Shown here piece by piece: positions 20,031 through 33,320 of a DNA stretch of 64,000 bases. Source of the DNA: Epiperipatus broadwayi. Lineage: Eukaryota > Onychophora > Udeonychophora > Euonychophora > Peripatidae. The translations under genes were made by a program, and so were the position numbers. The notes under the pieces were generated by a model. That model was not told the DNA's origin. It saw nothing but the letters and a program-made list of their open reading frames with translations, and made no database searches. How positions within the stretch are numbered: position 1 is the first letter of the stretch; the number at the start of each line of letters is the position of its first letter. Location of the stretch: NCBI GenBank assembly GCA_028023455.1, contig JAQFVV010000030.1, positions 2,808,501-2,872,500 of the forward strand, given 5' to 3'.

Positions 20031-22680
20031 TCTAGTCATTCTGCGTCTGTTTATCATTGATTCTGTTTCTTCTTGTGGTCATTGCTTTTTCCTGCTTAGT
20101 ATGATATATCCTGGACTTTCCCCAGTAGTCAAGTTAATAACTATGTGTACACGGACACTGAGAATTCTTCAGTATGTAGCTATTAAATGTCCAATTTTGC
20201 ATGCTGAGTTTAAGTCAACAATATGCTAACTATCATTAAATATGCAAAAACAGACATGCTTCTCAACCTTAAAGGAAAAAATTTATGACAATTCTCTATT
20301 AGATTAAAACTCAGTAAATGAAGAGATTTCACAAAGAAACCACTAAGGAGCTAAATAGAGCTAAAATTATTTACAATACTTTTTTTAATCCGTAGCAACG
20401 AACAGCAATACTATTTTTAAATGACTATTTATGAATCATATTAATAAGGCTCTAAACATAAGAATAATCAGATGATCATGAAATCATGCTATAACAGCAC
20501 AGCACTTTTAGTTAATTAATCAGCAGACTTTATTTTACTCACCTAAAAATTGATCTGAAAAGTATTTAGTACTAGAATCCCTCACATCACTATTTCATTG
20601 GCCACAAGGTTCATTATTACCAAAAAAAAGACATTAGAGGTGATTCTATATTGAGACTTGACAGTGTAGTCAGGGCAATTTGATATTTTAAAATGTGCAT
20701 AACATCCCACATTAATAAACTATTCATACATCCGAGTGTATGTAATAAATAGCTCCAATGTTTGTTTTTTTTTTAAATTTATTTTATGATATTTCTGTCA
20801 AAAAAATCGAATCAACGTCATGTATATTATAGAAATTGTTATAATTTAAAATCATTAGAGTTGTGGCTGGGTTTGTTTGTTTTTGTTTTTTTAAATTTAA
20901 AATATGCATATTTTTTTAGACAGCTACGTGTTTTTATTACTATTGAAATACAAACATTTATTTAAAGCAAACTATGTGGGAAATCTTCCAATTTCTGTTA
21001 AGTCAGGTTGTCATTTACTGAGATTCAAATGCGAGCCAACAGAAACTGGTTTATTCCATTCAATACACATAACAATGCTGACTTTAGCAAATATTCCTAC
21101 TTGTTTGATCTGGATTATCTCTACTAATCGTTTAGCACATTTATTTTATTTAAAAAGGGGCTTTTTTTTTTAGTAGTAATTATTTTTAAAAAGTTATAAT
21201 TAATAGTCTGCTTCTATAATGTAAATTATAAAATACATTTATAGGTTAAACCTTTATTTTAAAATTTGAATTCATTTATAGCTTTTAAACATTATTTTGA
21301 ATATATATAAAAAGAGGTTGGGTGAACCAAATAATGCTGTCGTATTACCATTATATTTTTGATGTTCATAGAACTGATATAAAAATACAAACATATACAG
21401 TGAAAAAAACTAGGACTAATTATACACCTGTGGAAAGATATAGCACTTGATAAGTGTTTAAAAAGGTCAATTTTTGGTCTCAGGTTAATTGAAGTATCCG
21501 TGTACAAAACTAATGAAATATTTTCTATTTTAAAATTATCAATCTTGAGATTAATAATTAATTTCATTAAAGATAAGAAAATAAAAATTTCTAGAATTAA
21601 TTGTGGTTAAAAATCAATGTGAATTTTAAAAAAAAAACAATTGGTATTACCAACAATTCTAGTTACAAAAATATAGAAGGCAGTCATAAACTTTATGAGC
21701 AGAGCTATGATTCATAGTAAAGTTTCTGCTTTCTTGTGTCATAATGCTGTAAGCAGGCCATATGATTGGATTATTGTTCTCATATTTTCACATCACTGAC
21801 ATAGTTTATATTTGGTAACCATAAAAGTAATCTATCAACTAGACTGCTTCTCATAAGTATAAAATTTTATAGTAGAATTGTTACAATCATGTTATATTTT
21901 CTTAATTCTATCGTTATTTTGAATGGATACATCATAGAGCAGATTATTTAGACTTTTTGAGATGCTTATCTTATAATGCAAACGTTTTTAATGAAAATAA
22001 TGATGATAATAATCCAAATCTTGAAAGCCATATATAATAATTTTGATTTGAGAAAGATGAGAATGATGTAGCATGACTTCTCAAGTCTTTTAAATTAAAC
22101 ATAACATTTGAAAGAAAGTGAAAGGTCAATATCTTTTCGATGATATATCTCAAAAAACGTACGGTTGTTTTCCATAAGAATAGCTTAAAAGTTCTTTAGA
22201 CACAATATAGATATATAGCATCAAGAAGTGTAAGTACATTTTGATAGAAACGTTTATATCATATTTATATCTGCATTGTAGACATTCCTGTTATTTTTTA
22301 TAAAAATGAATTATTTATTTATTTAACCTTATATATTACTTTAGTAAACCGCATTAATGTAATCTATGAAGCAATTGTTTAATTCTATTTATTGATGCAA
22401 TATAAAATTGTATATACATTGAAGCAAAATCATCATTGATGACGACGAATGTCTTAATGATACATACATAAGATTTTTATTTTATTTTAGAAATGGAAAA
22501 TCTATCCTCTTTTACTAATTAAATAAATAAATTAGTAACAATTTTATTTTTTCCCAAAATAAATTAATTTTTTCAAAATAAAAATAAAAATCATTAATTT
22601 ATTGTTTGTTTGTTTTTTTTTAATTTTATTTGTATATATAAAATTATATTTGTATATTTTTTGCAAAAACAATATTAAGC
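20031..22680. other. Intergenic, nothing recognised
   Basis: AT-rich. Short ORFs here (for example 20904-21173) match nothing I know and have the composition of noncoding DNA. Confidence 0.4.
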
Positions 22681-22688
22681 TACTAAAC

Positions 22689-22965
22689 ATCACATGGTCA
22701 CCATTTCTAATGCTTGCTCATAACTAATATTAAAAAAACTCTCCATACAGTAATGCCACTCATTGCAAGCCAGTAGTAATCAATGGATGCCAGAGGGCTT
22801 GTGCTCCTCACTGATGAAAGCCACAAGCTAGAAACTAGTCTGGGGATATTGGATGAGAAGCACTAAATAGGGAGTTTATACACAATCCTTCTGACATCCA
22901 TTGATTACTCTGACTTGCACTGAGTGGCACTATTGTATGAAGAGTTTTGCCTGTTTTAAAAACAA
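22689..22965. mobile_element. Fold-back MITE with ~65-bp arms
   Basis: Left arm 22731-22794 (ACTCTCCATACAGTAATGCC...AATCAATGGATGCCAG) is the inverted counterpart of 22891-22959 (CTGACATCCATTGATTACTC...GAAGAGTTTTGCCTG). A ~95-nt non-repeated centre lies between. Flanking ATCACATGGTCACCATTTCT also recurs at 41816. Confidence 0.65.
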
Positions 22966-23391
22966 TAGTTTAATAATGAACTCAACAAAATCATTTATTA
23001 AATATATATATTTATTAAGATAAAACATATCCTGGAAAGCCTATATAAGACTAATCAGTAAGAATTTTTTTAATTTGAGAGAAGTGAGGAATAACAGTAT
23101 AAAATATAGCTACAGTTAGTATTTTAAATTATAAGCTAATTGTCAAGAAAATTTGCTGGATATAGCATCCAAATAGTTGCTAAACCACTCTATTATCAGA
23201 ATGATTTGCGAAATTATACTATATGCTGTTTTAAATGTATATAGGTGAAGTTAATAAAAATTTCACAAATAACAAAGTTTAGCTTAGCGCTTTCGGGGCA
23301 TGTTTACTCCATATATCTATTAAAATTCAGTAGGCTAACTTAATCTTCTGGAAAAAAAAAATTGGTAAAATCTACATTTTAATTATTATTT

Positions 23392-23463
23392 TTTTCTCAT
23401 GTGTCATAGCATCAGTCAGGAAGCGAACCCGCTAACCCGGGACAACTGCTTGTAAAGCGGCTG
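23392..23463 (-). repeat. SINE family 1, copy d (truncated)
   Basis: T-run, CATGTGTCATAGCATCAGTC, AGCGAACCCGCTAACCCGGG, CTTGTAAAGCGGC; lacks the 5' third. The surrounding 22966-24169 shows nothing else but poly-A/T runs. Confidence 0.6.
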
Positions 23464-24169
23464 TTTATTTTCCACAAAAACTAATACAAACTTGCAGTTT
23501 ACCCAGAGTCCTTGGATCAAGTCTAGTTTGGCACTTCCTGCACTAAACAAACAATAATACCATTCAATTACTTCTTTTCATTTTGCTCAAGATGATAAGA
23601 ATATTTTTTTTTTAAAAAAAAATAAAGATCAAAAGAAACCATTGTTGCCTTAATTTTATTTATTTATTTTTTTTAAAAAAAATACAATTGTAAACTTGCT
23701 TAGTTTTGAATGTTATTTGCATTTTAAGGGTGAAAGAAAATCCATTTTATATTTCTCTTAAAATAATAGGAAATAGTATGTATCACACAATACCAGTTAA
23801 AAATAGCAGACAGTGTATGACTATAACATATTTAGAACTTTCTTGACTTTTTTTTTTTTTGTAAAAGATACTTTTAAAAAAATGAATACAGAAAAAAAAA
23901 GGAATAAGAGAGAATTTATATGAATTGGACATTTTAAAAAGAAATGATAGGTACTTTGAAGATAAGTACAGATATTAATTATACTCTTTAAATATTAGTA
24001 TATATATATTTATTAAAATGTCTCTAGATTATTTCAAATTTATTCTCTAAAATTATGTATTATCCCATATTCATATTTTTTCCGAAGATAAGACTGGTCT
24101 TATATTAATTTTTGCTCCAAAAGACACCATAGTTTTATTTTCAGGGAATGTCTTATTTTTTCATATAAT

Positions 24170-24597
24170 GTTTTACCAGCTCTTATTTATGGATCTGAGG
24201 TTTGGTCACTTAATAGAAGGGCAATACAGAGACTTCAGACTACTCAAAGAAGTATTGAGAGATGCATGTTGGGAGTAACAAGAAAAGATCGAAAATGCAA
24301 TATATAGGTAAGAAAACAAACAGGTGTTACTAACCTCATTGAAAAAATTAAAAAACTGAAGTGGAGTTGGGCTGGACATATTTCTAGAAGAGATGATAAT
24401 AGATGGATAATTGAAATCTTAAACTGGATCCAAAAGATTGTAAAAACCCAGAAAGATACCACATGAGAGATGGATGGATGAAATAAGAAAGTGTGCAGGG
24501 GTGATGTGGAGAAGAAAAGCTAAAGATTGGAGAAGATGGATTGAACTTTGAGAGACTTTCATTCTGCAATGGATTGATAATGGTTGATGATGGTGAT
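24170..24597 (+). mobile_element. 5'-truncated RTE LINE fragment with (GAT)n tail
   Basis: Homologous to the 3' end of the RTE at 44221-47200. Encoded pieces include YGSEVWSLNRRAIQRLQTTQ and LKWSWAGHI, each in separate frames because of small indels. It ends GGATTGATAATGG, then TTGATGATGGTGAT, the family's trinucleotide tail. Confidence 0.75.
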
Positions 24598-24936
24598 ATC
24601 TATTCAAGTTCTTTTTTTCTTTACAGAAAGCTGTAAGATTCTTATACTGGGAGCTCACACAGTTTCTTTCTTGTACTCACTGGAATGGCTTTCTTTTGGC
24701 ACTAATCTGAAGAGCAGAATATTATTCTGTTTAAATTTACCATTAAATCAAATGTTAATTAAAGTCTTGTGAGACAGAAGTAGTAACCAAAATGACTATA
24801 GTTAAGAATGGTTTATCTACACAAAAGCAACAAAAGAATGCAAGCACAAAAATTCAAAAAATGTTTCTGTATTTCACATGTGCACATCATATACATTTAT
24901 TATAAACATACAGCATATTCTGAAGGTTTGTAATGA

Positions 24937-25236
24937 TGATGTTCTAGTTGTATTTTTATATTGGACTATTTCCATCATCTAATATGTGTGTTGAATGTCT
25001 TTAGAAAGGTGCATATTCTAACCTGTTTGCTGTGATATTACTAACAGTTGGTGCATATACTAACTTGTTGCTTGATATTACTAACAATTTGTGTATATAC
25101 TAATCAGTTTTTTGTGATATTACTCAAGAGTTGAATGTATTTGGAATATTTAAATAAAATTAAACTTTTCTAAAGACATTCAACATGCATATTAGATGAT
25201 GGAAATAGTCCAATATAAAAATACAAATACAACATA
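24937..25236. mobile_element. Fold-back element with internal triplicated 42-bp repeat
   Basis: Arms 24937-25007 and 25167-25236 are inverted copies (TATTTTTATATTGGACTATT and the complement). Between them lie three tandem ~42-bp units at 25008-25049, 25050-25090 and 25091-25132, with consensus GGTGCATATACTAAC...GATATTACTAACA. A further arm starts at the right window edge (63943). Confidence 0.65.
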
Positions 25237-25811
25237 TTGAATTACGCAATTCATATATGACACAACAACATCTATTTGTTATCAAGTGCATACATTGTAA
25301 ACACTTTCCAAATTACTTGCTTGGATATTCTTTTTTAAAAACCTTTTCTTTCGGTGAAATATTGACAATTTATCTCAGGCTAAATATTGATTATTAAAAT
25401 CGATTCTGTTATTTTAGTAAAGACTTTTAGAAGAGGAAAAAATGTTTAAGAAGTTAAACTAATTTTTCTTTTATCTTGAACATTTAAAAGCTACCATAGT
25501 GAAACTCTAAAATTAAATCAAGCACTCTAAATTGAAGTATTAAATATAAATAAAATAAGTACTTCTAAGGTAGCATATAACTTGTTTATACTAAATGTTT
25601 CATATATATTGGAGACCATGTATATTTTTTGTATGAGTATGGTCATTTATCTTGGTTGCTTGAGATGGACTGGAGGATGTATAGGCTGAAAAATCCTGCA
25701 TTCAAATCCCTTTACTTACTTATAAAATAAGACCTAAAATATATATATAAATGAAATTATAAATTGTCTGTTGTACTGACTTGTGGTAGATAAATTGTTT
25801 CTCTATATAGG
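25237..25811. other. Intergenic with a possible SINE-2 remnant
   Basis: A segment near 25640-25740 with GCATTCAAATCCC and a preceding tRNA-like stretch may be an old SINE-2 copy. Otherwise nothing recognised. Confidence 0.3.
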
Positions 25812-25947
25812 TAGAATATGTTTGTTTTTTCATATGTCAGAGCATTGGCCAGGAGGCGAACCCACAACCATCTGCAACCAACTACTTGCTTGCAAGGCAG
25901 CTGTGATGACCTCTCGGCTAACAACGTTTGACTAGAATACGTTTGTT
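25812..25947 (-). repeat. SINE family 1, copy e, with 15-bp target-site duplication
   Basis: Repeats TAGAATATGTTTGTT (25812-25826) and TAGAATACGTTTGTT (25933-25947) bracket the body. T-run, CATATGTCAGAGCATTGGCC, GGAGGCGAACCCACAACC, and CTTGCAAGGCAGCTGTGATG identify the family. Confidence 0.75.
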
Positions 25948-26422
25948 GATAATTATTGGTGAAAAAATACAAAAGAACCATATAATTTATATTACAATTT
26001 TGTTAAAGCATTAATGTCAATAATATTTTTTGCTTATATATTCATTACTTTATATTCAATATACTCAATGCGTGGATGCTCTTAACTAGGGCTTATATTC
26101 AGTAAAGAGCTAATATTATAAGCATCCTGAAAAATCATGCTAAATCTTATTTTCTGCTTAGGTCTTCTTTTGGGGGAAACACAGCATATACAAAAATTAA
26201 ATTAAAAGTTATCCAATTTATAATTATGTTTAAAGGTTGGTATACATATATGTGTGTGTGCGCGCTTTTGTGTATAAATTTTCCAAAGCAGTTATTACTG
26301 TATATATACAGCTTTTGATTGTAATTTATTAATATTATTATTAAATAAACATTTAAAAACAAATTATTACAAATCTAAAATGTATTTTGTGGGAAAAAAA
26401 AGATGCTCCTTACCATAGATTC

Positions 26423-26924
26423 TTATAGATCAGGAGTGGGCAAATAGCAGTTCAAGGGTCACACGCGGCCCGCTAAGAGTTTTTATGTGGCCTGCCAAGA
26501 CAATCAAGAAAAATCTGCCTTGAACTGAAATTTTCTTCCTGTGCATGACTGAAGATTCATCTCATATTTTTCACTAGAATGGCCATGTCAATACCCATGT
26601 GCAGTGTAGATATGATGTGCAGTGCTTTTCCAGTTGATCTGGTTAATTTCAATTTTGTCTTTGAATTAGCAAATATATACATTTCCAACTTTAGTGAAAC
26701 CATGAACCCTTTGAAAAAATGTAAAATCGGTGATGAATGTTGTGTGTTTAATGAAAAATTGACAAATATTTCTTTGGTAATAGAGGGGAATAAAGCAGTG
26801 TGTTTATTGTGTCATGAAAAAAGGTGTGGCACTAACATTCACTTCCACAAAGTGGCCCCCCAATGTGGCCCTCCGCCAATCTCTGTGGCCCCCAAGCCAA
26901 AACAATTGCCTACCCATTATAGAT
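26423..26924 (+). mobile_element. Non-autonomous hAT element (486 bp) with 8-bp target-site duplication
   Basis: Perfect 8-bp repeats TTATAGAT (26423-26430, 26917-26924) flank the insert. The 5' end CAGGAGTGGGCAA and the complement of the 3' end, TGGGTAGGCAA, form imperfect TIRs; GCGGCCCGC near 26466 and GTGGCC motifs are typical of this hAT group. It retains the first part of a transposase gene (26701-26850) and looks like an internal-deletion derivative. Confidence 0.75.
26701..26850 (+). pseudogene. hAT transposase N-terminal remnant (BED-finger-like)
   Basis: The encoded stretch starts at the ATG at 26701 with MNPLKKCKIGDECCVFNEK and continues through AVCLLCHEK, matching the layout of the BED-type zinc finger at the start of GTF2IRD2/ZBED-type hAT transposases: an aromatic/hydrophobic N-terminal part, then CxxC. 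The His pair expected afterwards is lost where the sequence jumps to the terminal repeat. The remaining ~500 residues including the catalytic domain are missing, so it is not functional. The frame is open from 26579, but the first ~40 codons come from terminal sequence. Confidence 0.55.
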
Positions 26925-28903
26925 AAATCTTGGTTTAAAAATGAAATTAAAAAATTATGTTATTATCACAAAAGACTAGATTAAAACAAAATCATTGAGG
27001 ACTATTAGATATCATTTTAATCAAAATTTTACCTAGAATTTATTAAATTTACAAAATATTTCCTATTTAAAATTAATAACTTTAAATATGTATAAATTTG
27101 TTATTTATTTTATAATTATTATTATAGTTTTTCAGCTTTATTAATTTTTTATGCTATATTAATTTATATTTAAAGTCATGTAAAGTTACTGTGAAAATTG
27201 CATCTTCAAACAAACAATCAGGTTCTATGGGTAAGTCAGTAAATTAAATTAATATACTCATTTTCATTCTTATATATAAATTCAAATTTGTTTTAATTAA
27301 TTAAAAACTAATTATCTATATTTCGTTTATATACATATCAATGCTATACATTAACAGTAATTGGTAATAATTAGATGGGCCATTGTGATTATATTTATAT
27401 ATGGTTTAGGAAGTCTTAAATCAAGCTATAACTAACTGAAATTTATAAAGAAGTTAATTACTTTCTGTTCATTCTATGGCCTCTGAGTAAATTCATAATG
27501 ATAATAATATTTCTGAATAGATTTGCAATTATGACAAATTTCCAATAATATGTAAAACTAAGAATAAGGATTTATTTTAAATTTATGCGAGAGCTAATTA
27601 AATATCAAATTTATCATTAATTTGGTTAATTTAATATTTGTAATCCAAACTGAAAATATTTAATTAAAACTATTATTTTATATATTTTAATCTTTTTTTA
27701 ATATTAGATTCATTTTTTTTGCATAAATTATTGGTACTTCATCACTATCTGTGCCTGTATTTAAATACATTGATGGTTACAATAATGTTATGTTTATCCG
27801 GAAATAGATTCTAGAATATACAAGTGTGTGTATGTGTGTGTTTATGCTTGATCATAAATAAATACCACTTTAGGATATGTTTTTGTGGTATTCATAAAAA
27901 AAAAAAGTCAGTTATTTTGAGAATAGTAAGATTTCTTTAATTAGAACTATTCTATTAGTAAGTACTATTTATACTGTCATGGATACCCAGTACTCAGACA
28001 ATAAAGACCACCAATAAAGACCACCACTCAGTTTGGTGATACATGATATTTAGACAGCAGTATAGTATTAGCTCTCTAAAAATTTTTGATTGTTCCTGTT
28101 GTGTATTGGCCAAATTGTTATTAAATAAGAATAAATACATTATATATACATATCAATGAAGATTTAACTAAACAGTGTTCATTAGTTCCTTAATATACAC
28201 ATTAACAATTAGTGCTTGATTTAAAGTCCTAAATCTTCGATACTATAATTGCCAACAAGTAAACAAATATTGCCACTACAATAGTGGTGAACCTAAGTAA
28301 ATGCTGAAAGTTTATACTCATATTACTTAAAACACATTCCTAATTGGGCCTTCTCAGGCATACACAAATAATAAAAGACCAGTGAGGTCTATAAACATTT
28401 TCTCTAACCAACTATATTTCTTCACCTTTAGAGGCATGGGCTCTGGGACACTTCCATCATTGCAGAAAAGCCTAGGCCACTTTACCCTCAGCTTTTCTCA
28501 AAAGTCCTTGTGATAGCAACAAGCAACAACACATGATGAGTGGAGAAAAGCTGATGATTATGCACTTTTGTTGCGTGCACTATTTATATTGTTTTCTCTT
28601 TCTTTGAATTATTGACATCTTCCTATCATTCCAATGTAAAAGTAAATCCATTTGACTAATGCATTTTTAAAATGGTAATAAAGATACAGCTCCTAATTGC
28701 ATCTATTCACATTCCTCAATAATTAGCTTCAAATATTTCTTTCTTTTTTTTTTCTACTAAAATAGTTTATTTTAACAATACAGTTTTCTTTGTATTTTAA
28801 ATCCATGAGTTATACCTGATCTTGAAAATAATCATTTGTATTATCTTCAATAAGTATAATAACTATTCTTTCTTATTGCATTGCCAAATGTATACGATAT
28901 AAT
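26925..28903. other. Intergenic, nothing recognised
   Basis: AT-rich. Small (GT)n near 27823, and a 17-bp direct repeat ATAAAGACCACCA near 28001-28025. No gene signal. Confidence 0.4.
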
Positions 28904-29183
28904 ATTAAATCATCGATGCACTTTACTACTCTTACATAATGCTTTATTTACCACCTTCTTTTACAGATTACAGTTTTGATTGCCCCAGCAATCTTCTTCA
29001 GAACTTCTATATCTCCTAACTTCAACTTTTTAAATTCAATTTTTTTTTTTAAATTTAGAAGTTGAAATGAGGAGATATAAAAGTTCTGAAGAAGATTGCA
29101 AGGGCAATCGAAACTACAAACTGTAAAAGAGGGTGGTAAATAAATCATTGTGTAACAGTAGTAAAATGCATGGATAATTTAAT
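28904..29183. mobile_element. Fold-back MITE 2 (~280 bp)
   Basis: Relative of 13968-14189: GATTGCCCCAGCAATCTTCT on the left and AGAAGATTGCAAGGGCAATC on the right, outer arms GCACTTTACTACTCTTAC and GTAACAGTAGTAAAATGC. The centre is a longer AT-rich spacer. Confidence 0.65.
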
Positions 29184-29445
29184 ATTATATTGTATTATCT
29201 TTTGGCAATCTTTTATAGAATGCTTTTAACTCAGAACCTTTATCTGTTTAAGTTTAATTTATCTATAAACCAATCTTTCTTCATTGAATTAGACTTAAAC
29301 TTAAATTATCAAGTTTCCGCTTTTGGAAGCCATCTTAGCAACTGGTCTTAAAAAAAAGTGTCCCATAGCGATTCATTTTCAGGAAGACAGAGACGATTGT
29401 CCCCTTACCTTTACATTTTTTATTCAAGTTAAGTCAGTTTTAATC

Positions 29446-31562
29446 ATTATATATTATTGAAAATGATAATATAATCGATAACACTCAAAATAATGTTAGC
29501 CCCGATCTGAGCATTCAATCTAGCAATGCAGTCATCGGTCGTAAATTTTACAGCTTTAGATCTAATCTAAATGCATCTAAACTAACTTCTACAATAAATA
29601 AAAACCCACAAACTAATAAGTCAAAAGAAAACATCATCGCAAATATCAACAAAAGTTTAGAAAATATTCAACTTACCCCTAATATAAACAATAGCATAAA
29701 TATCTCATCAAGCGAAACTATTGAAATCCTTAAAAATACAAGCAAAAATCAATCATCTCCTCTCCGAAGACTTTACACACCCTCAGAAGACTCTAACGAG
29801 AAATTTCCTTTGCCCAATAATACCCTTAAAACCATATCTGAAAATAATAGACAAAATTACCAACAAGAAGATTTCGGCAAATTTTTTAAAGTAAATCTTT
29901 TCAACCAGAGGTCGACAAAAACAGCACTGTGACAAAATTACCAACAAGAAGATTTCGGCAAATTTTTTAAAGTAAAAACTTTTCAACCAGAGGTTGACAA
30001 AACCAGTGCTGTGACATTACAGTTTGTCAACAATAAATTTAAAAATCAAAAAGAAGAAATAAATTATAAAACTGATAAATCTCATTCCAAAACAAACAAA
30101 GATTATAGCACAGAACAATCCATTGCTACATCAGCCAACATACAATCTAAACCAATTTCCTCAATACCAATATTGAAAAATTCCTCTACGTATGCAAATA
30201 TCGTAAGGTCTAAAAATTCTGAGAGCATCTCCAAAAATATTAAGGCCGATAATTTCAATGAACTATATTTGAATATCTCAGAATTAGACATAGAACAAGA
30301 ATCAAACACTCTGGAAAATGTCTCATTTAATATAAACGATCTTAATGATGACATGTTCCTAAAAATAAATAACAATTTCAACAAAACGATTCCCAACATT
30401 CTATATAAATCGTTTGCAAACTACTACAGCGATAAGTCATTAATCTTAGCCATAACAAATCAACAATGTGCTTTATATAAGTTCCCTCTAGAACAACTAT
30501 ACAGTCTAATCAATCAAAAGCAATTAGGCAGAGGCATACACATAATCCTTAATCATCCCAATGACCGCTATGTTATCGTTGAGTTTAAAATGTAGGCAGA
30601 CCGAATGAACTTTAAAAATAACTACAGAATCTTGAGGAAATTATATACTATGCTCCATAGATATGAACCGTCCAGTTACACTATCTGGCAGAATTCAAAA
30701 CTGCCTTGCCCACTTGAAAGAACAAGAACTACAAGACATCCTTATAAATTATGGTTCAGTTAGCAAATTTAAACACCTATTAAACCCTCACTTCGAAGAA
30801 CAAATCCTGTCCAATACAGTTATCTTCACACTTACATTAAAGAAAAACATTATACCCACTGACATACCCACTATTATTACTGCAAGAGGCTCTCCTATGG
30901 TTTTGACGTTCAGGGGAGTTCAGCCACAATGTTTCTTCTGCCTTCAAAGAACACACCTCATTAAAGATTGTGCAGCAAGAATATGCACACCCTGTGGTAT
31001 TAAAAAGAATAAAGTTCACGGATGCCTTGGTAGATCTATTAACATGGCTATCACATCCTTAAATAGACAATCACCACATGGGCCTAATTCAAACAGCAAC
31101 CTCACAAACTCAGACAATCTGATTCAAATAAATCCTCCAACAAACCCTTTCACATCCAAACCTATCTTTCAAAATGAAAATATTCAAGAAAGAACAAATG
31201 CCAACCTCTACACTAATAGCAGTGAATCAGAGACCCAAGCAATAACATATATTGTTCCTAAACCAATCAGTCAAACCAATAATACTCAAGATCATACATA
31301 TGATACATATACTAATCCTCGAGAAACAATATTAGGTCAAACTCTTTCTACAAAAGAAGACAATATGACCAAACCATCTGACGAGAGCAAGGAAAACCCA
31401 GGTGATAAAGAAAATACACTTAAAAAATTTCAAAACAATTCATCCATAACAACTCCCACCCAGCTTAAACCATTAATACATCATCATTCAGGCCAGCTAA
31501 GTCTAGCAAACCTAAACAAAGTGATCCACAAACTGTCCTCAATTCTTCAACTCCTGCGATAA
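29446..31562 (+). pseudogene. LINE A ORF1 (nucleic-acid-binding Gag-like protein), broken
   Basis: The frame is open from about 29446 with no in-frame ATG early on, so the start may be lost. It is Asn/Ser/Lys-rich. An 81/82-bp tandem duplication (29850-29930, 29931-30012) introduces a TGA in the first unit; the second continues in frame into a segment ending at the TAG at 30593. After a frame change the ATG at 30663 opens 299 more codons, which hold a CCHC zinc knuckle (CFFC-x5-H-x4-C, 30930-30971) and then a polar Thr/Asn-rich tail. The core around LYKFPLEQLYSLI aligns with SLYRFPKALLYEAI in copy B. The family role is RNA binding within the retrotransposition particle. Confidence 0.65.
29850..30012 (+). 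repeat. 81/82-bp tandem duplication in LINE A ORF1
   Basis: Two near-identical units (GACAAAATTACCAACAAGAA...CACTGT / GTGCTGT). The first unit is out of phase at its end and creates a stop. Confidence 0.8.
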
Positions 31563-32149
31563 TTAACCATCCAGATGAAAAGACTTATCAAACATTCAAC
31601 CCGAGCATGATTAATGTTTCACAACAATTACTGCAAAGAGAAAATGACTCAGGTCTAAAATTTAAACCAAATTCTTATAACAATAAAAAACACTTTTATC
31701 AAAAGAACAGAAAAAGAAAACAACACTATTAAACTTCAAAACCCTCAAAAAACTGACACAACAAATACCCAAAATACAAATAAGAAAATTAAAAGAAAGG
31801 ATATTCACTCAGATAAATCAAGCTCTGATGATGACAGCTCCCATCTGATACATTACTCACCACCACCCTCTAACAAACAAATTTCAGATATATCCAGCAC
31901 AAAGCTTTGCAAATCCATAGAAAAAAAGAAGAAAACCACGGATACTCCAACCATCGATACCATCGATCCATCTGATGAAGCTCAGACAGATTACACTACT
32001 TCATCAGACACCAAAAACTTCATGGATGCATTTCCTCAACCAATAAATATATCACCAATCTATCCACAAGTTCAATCACAAGACTCTGTTTTCCAAACAA
32101 CATCAGACCTCATTAACATGGCGACGTCCCACATTGACTTGGTACACTT

Positions 32150-33320
32150 TGCTGAGGATGGTTTGGATTAATCTATCATGTTCTGCAAAATTGCTGGCAT
32201 TAACATTCACGATCAACTCAATTGATAGAGTTATAGCTATTAAAAACTGGCTCTTGCTCTGCTCCCCTCATATACTTCTTATGGGTGAAACTAAATATCA
32301 CCATAAGACTGATCATAAAATACTATCTCTTCTTTCAGCTCTCGGATTTACTAGATTTTCCATTGGCCATTCTGCTTCAGATGGAGTCGGTATTCTTCTC
32401 AGCAAGTCAACACACCAAACAGTTTTAGCATTCTATTCCTAGATGCCAATATTATTATCATAGAAATAGACTACTGGGGTTATCTGATCATCATAGCTTA
32501 TATATATACAGCCAAAGACACCTCTCAATATCTAAATGCCATCAACGCTAACAGAGCCTCCCCTACTATTCTTCTGAAAGACTTTAAAACCACATACAAT
32601 GAATTCAACAAGAGATTTTTGCATCTAATAAATCGCAGATTAATGTGTGGAGAGGGCTTCTTCCCTCCCTAAGCCTACTCTTTTTATACTAAAACTAAAA
32701 AGTCCCTGATTGATTTGGTTTACTACACCCCAGACCTCCATTTCAACCTTGATGCAGCCTTGTCCCCTGTTGCTTTCTCTGATTATATGGCTCTAATCTT
32801 ACAACTTACACCTATTTCAATCTGTATACCTATTGATGGACCTGGTAAAACCATGCACATGATCACCCAATCAAACATGACAGAAGCGATAGTGTCTGAG
32901 GCATACATTCTTTTCCAGAAAAGGATCCTTTCCCTTCCTGCTGAGGAGGGCTGGTTTTCCTTCATCGGAATACTACAGTCCATATTAAATCACCACACCA
33001 GGAAAATCAAAGGACCTAATGGACTTCTAAATGACCTAACAGACATTAATATACAACTTTAAGCATCACAGCAACATTTCACAAATACAGAAAAAATTAT
33101 CTTCCTTAAAAAATCTCTACAAAATCATCTTCCTTAAAAAATCTCTACAAAATCAAGCAAAAGTCCCTTGCAGAATATATATCCATCAGAAGAGCCAAAT
33201 GTTTTTTAGCACAACAACACTGCTGGATGAGAGACTACCTCAGATGGGCACTGGGGTAGAATAAAAAACAAATCACTTCCATATCCATTAATACTAATGG
33301 AACCAATCTCATTGGCTTTC
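32150..33320 (+). pseudogene. LINE A ORF2 endonuclease and linker, broken
   Basis: Apurinic-type endonuclease remnants. Around 32265-32400 the frame encodes HILLMGETKYHH (family E of the LxETK motif), then GFTRFS...GVGILLSK. Further on, TILLKDFKTTYNEF near 32565-32600 is the degenerate GDFN box, with GD replaced by KD. SLIDLVYYTPD near 32703-32735 is the conserved block before the final SDH-type motif (SDYMALIL near 32778 has lost the His). Several frame changes; no activity possible. Confidence 0.6.

Noticed and set aside
20904-21173. An 89-codon plus-strand ORF as a host gene
   Set aside because: No recognisable domain, composition like surrounding noncoding DNA, and no sign of splice or promoter context.
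25008-25132. A CRISPR-like array
   Set aside because: Three adjacent 42-bp units without spacers in eukaryotic DNA; simply a tandem repeat inside a fold-back element.
28948-29148. Minus-strand ORF of 66 codons
   Set aside because: It lies wholly inside the fold-back MITE and reads through both arms.
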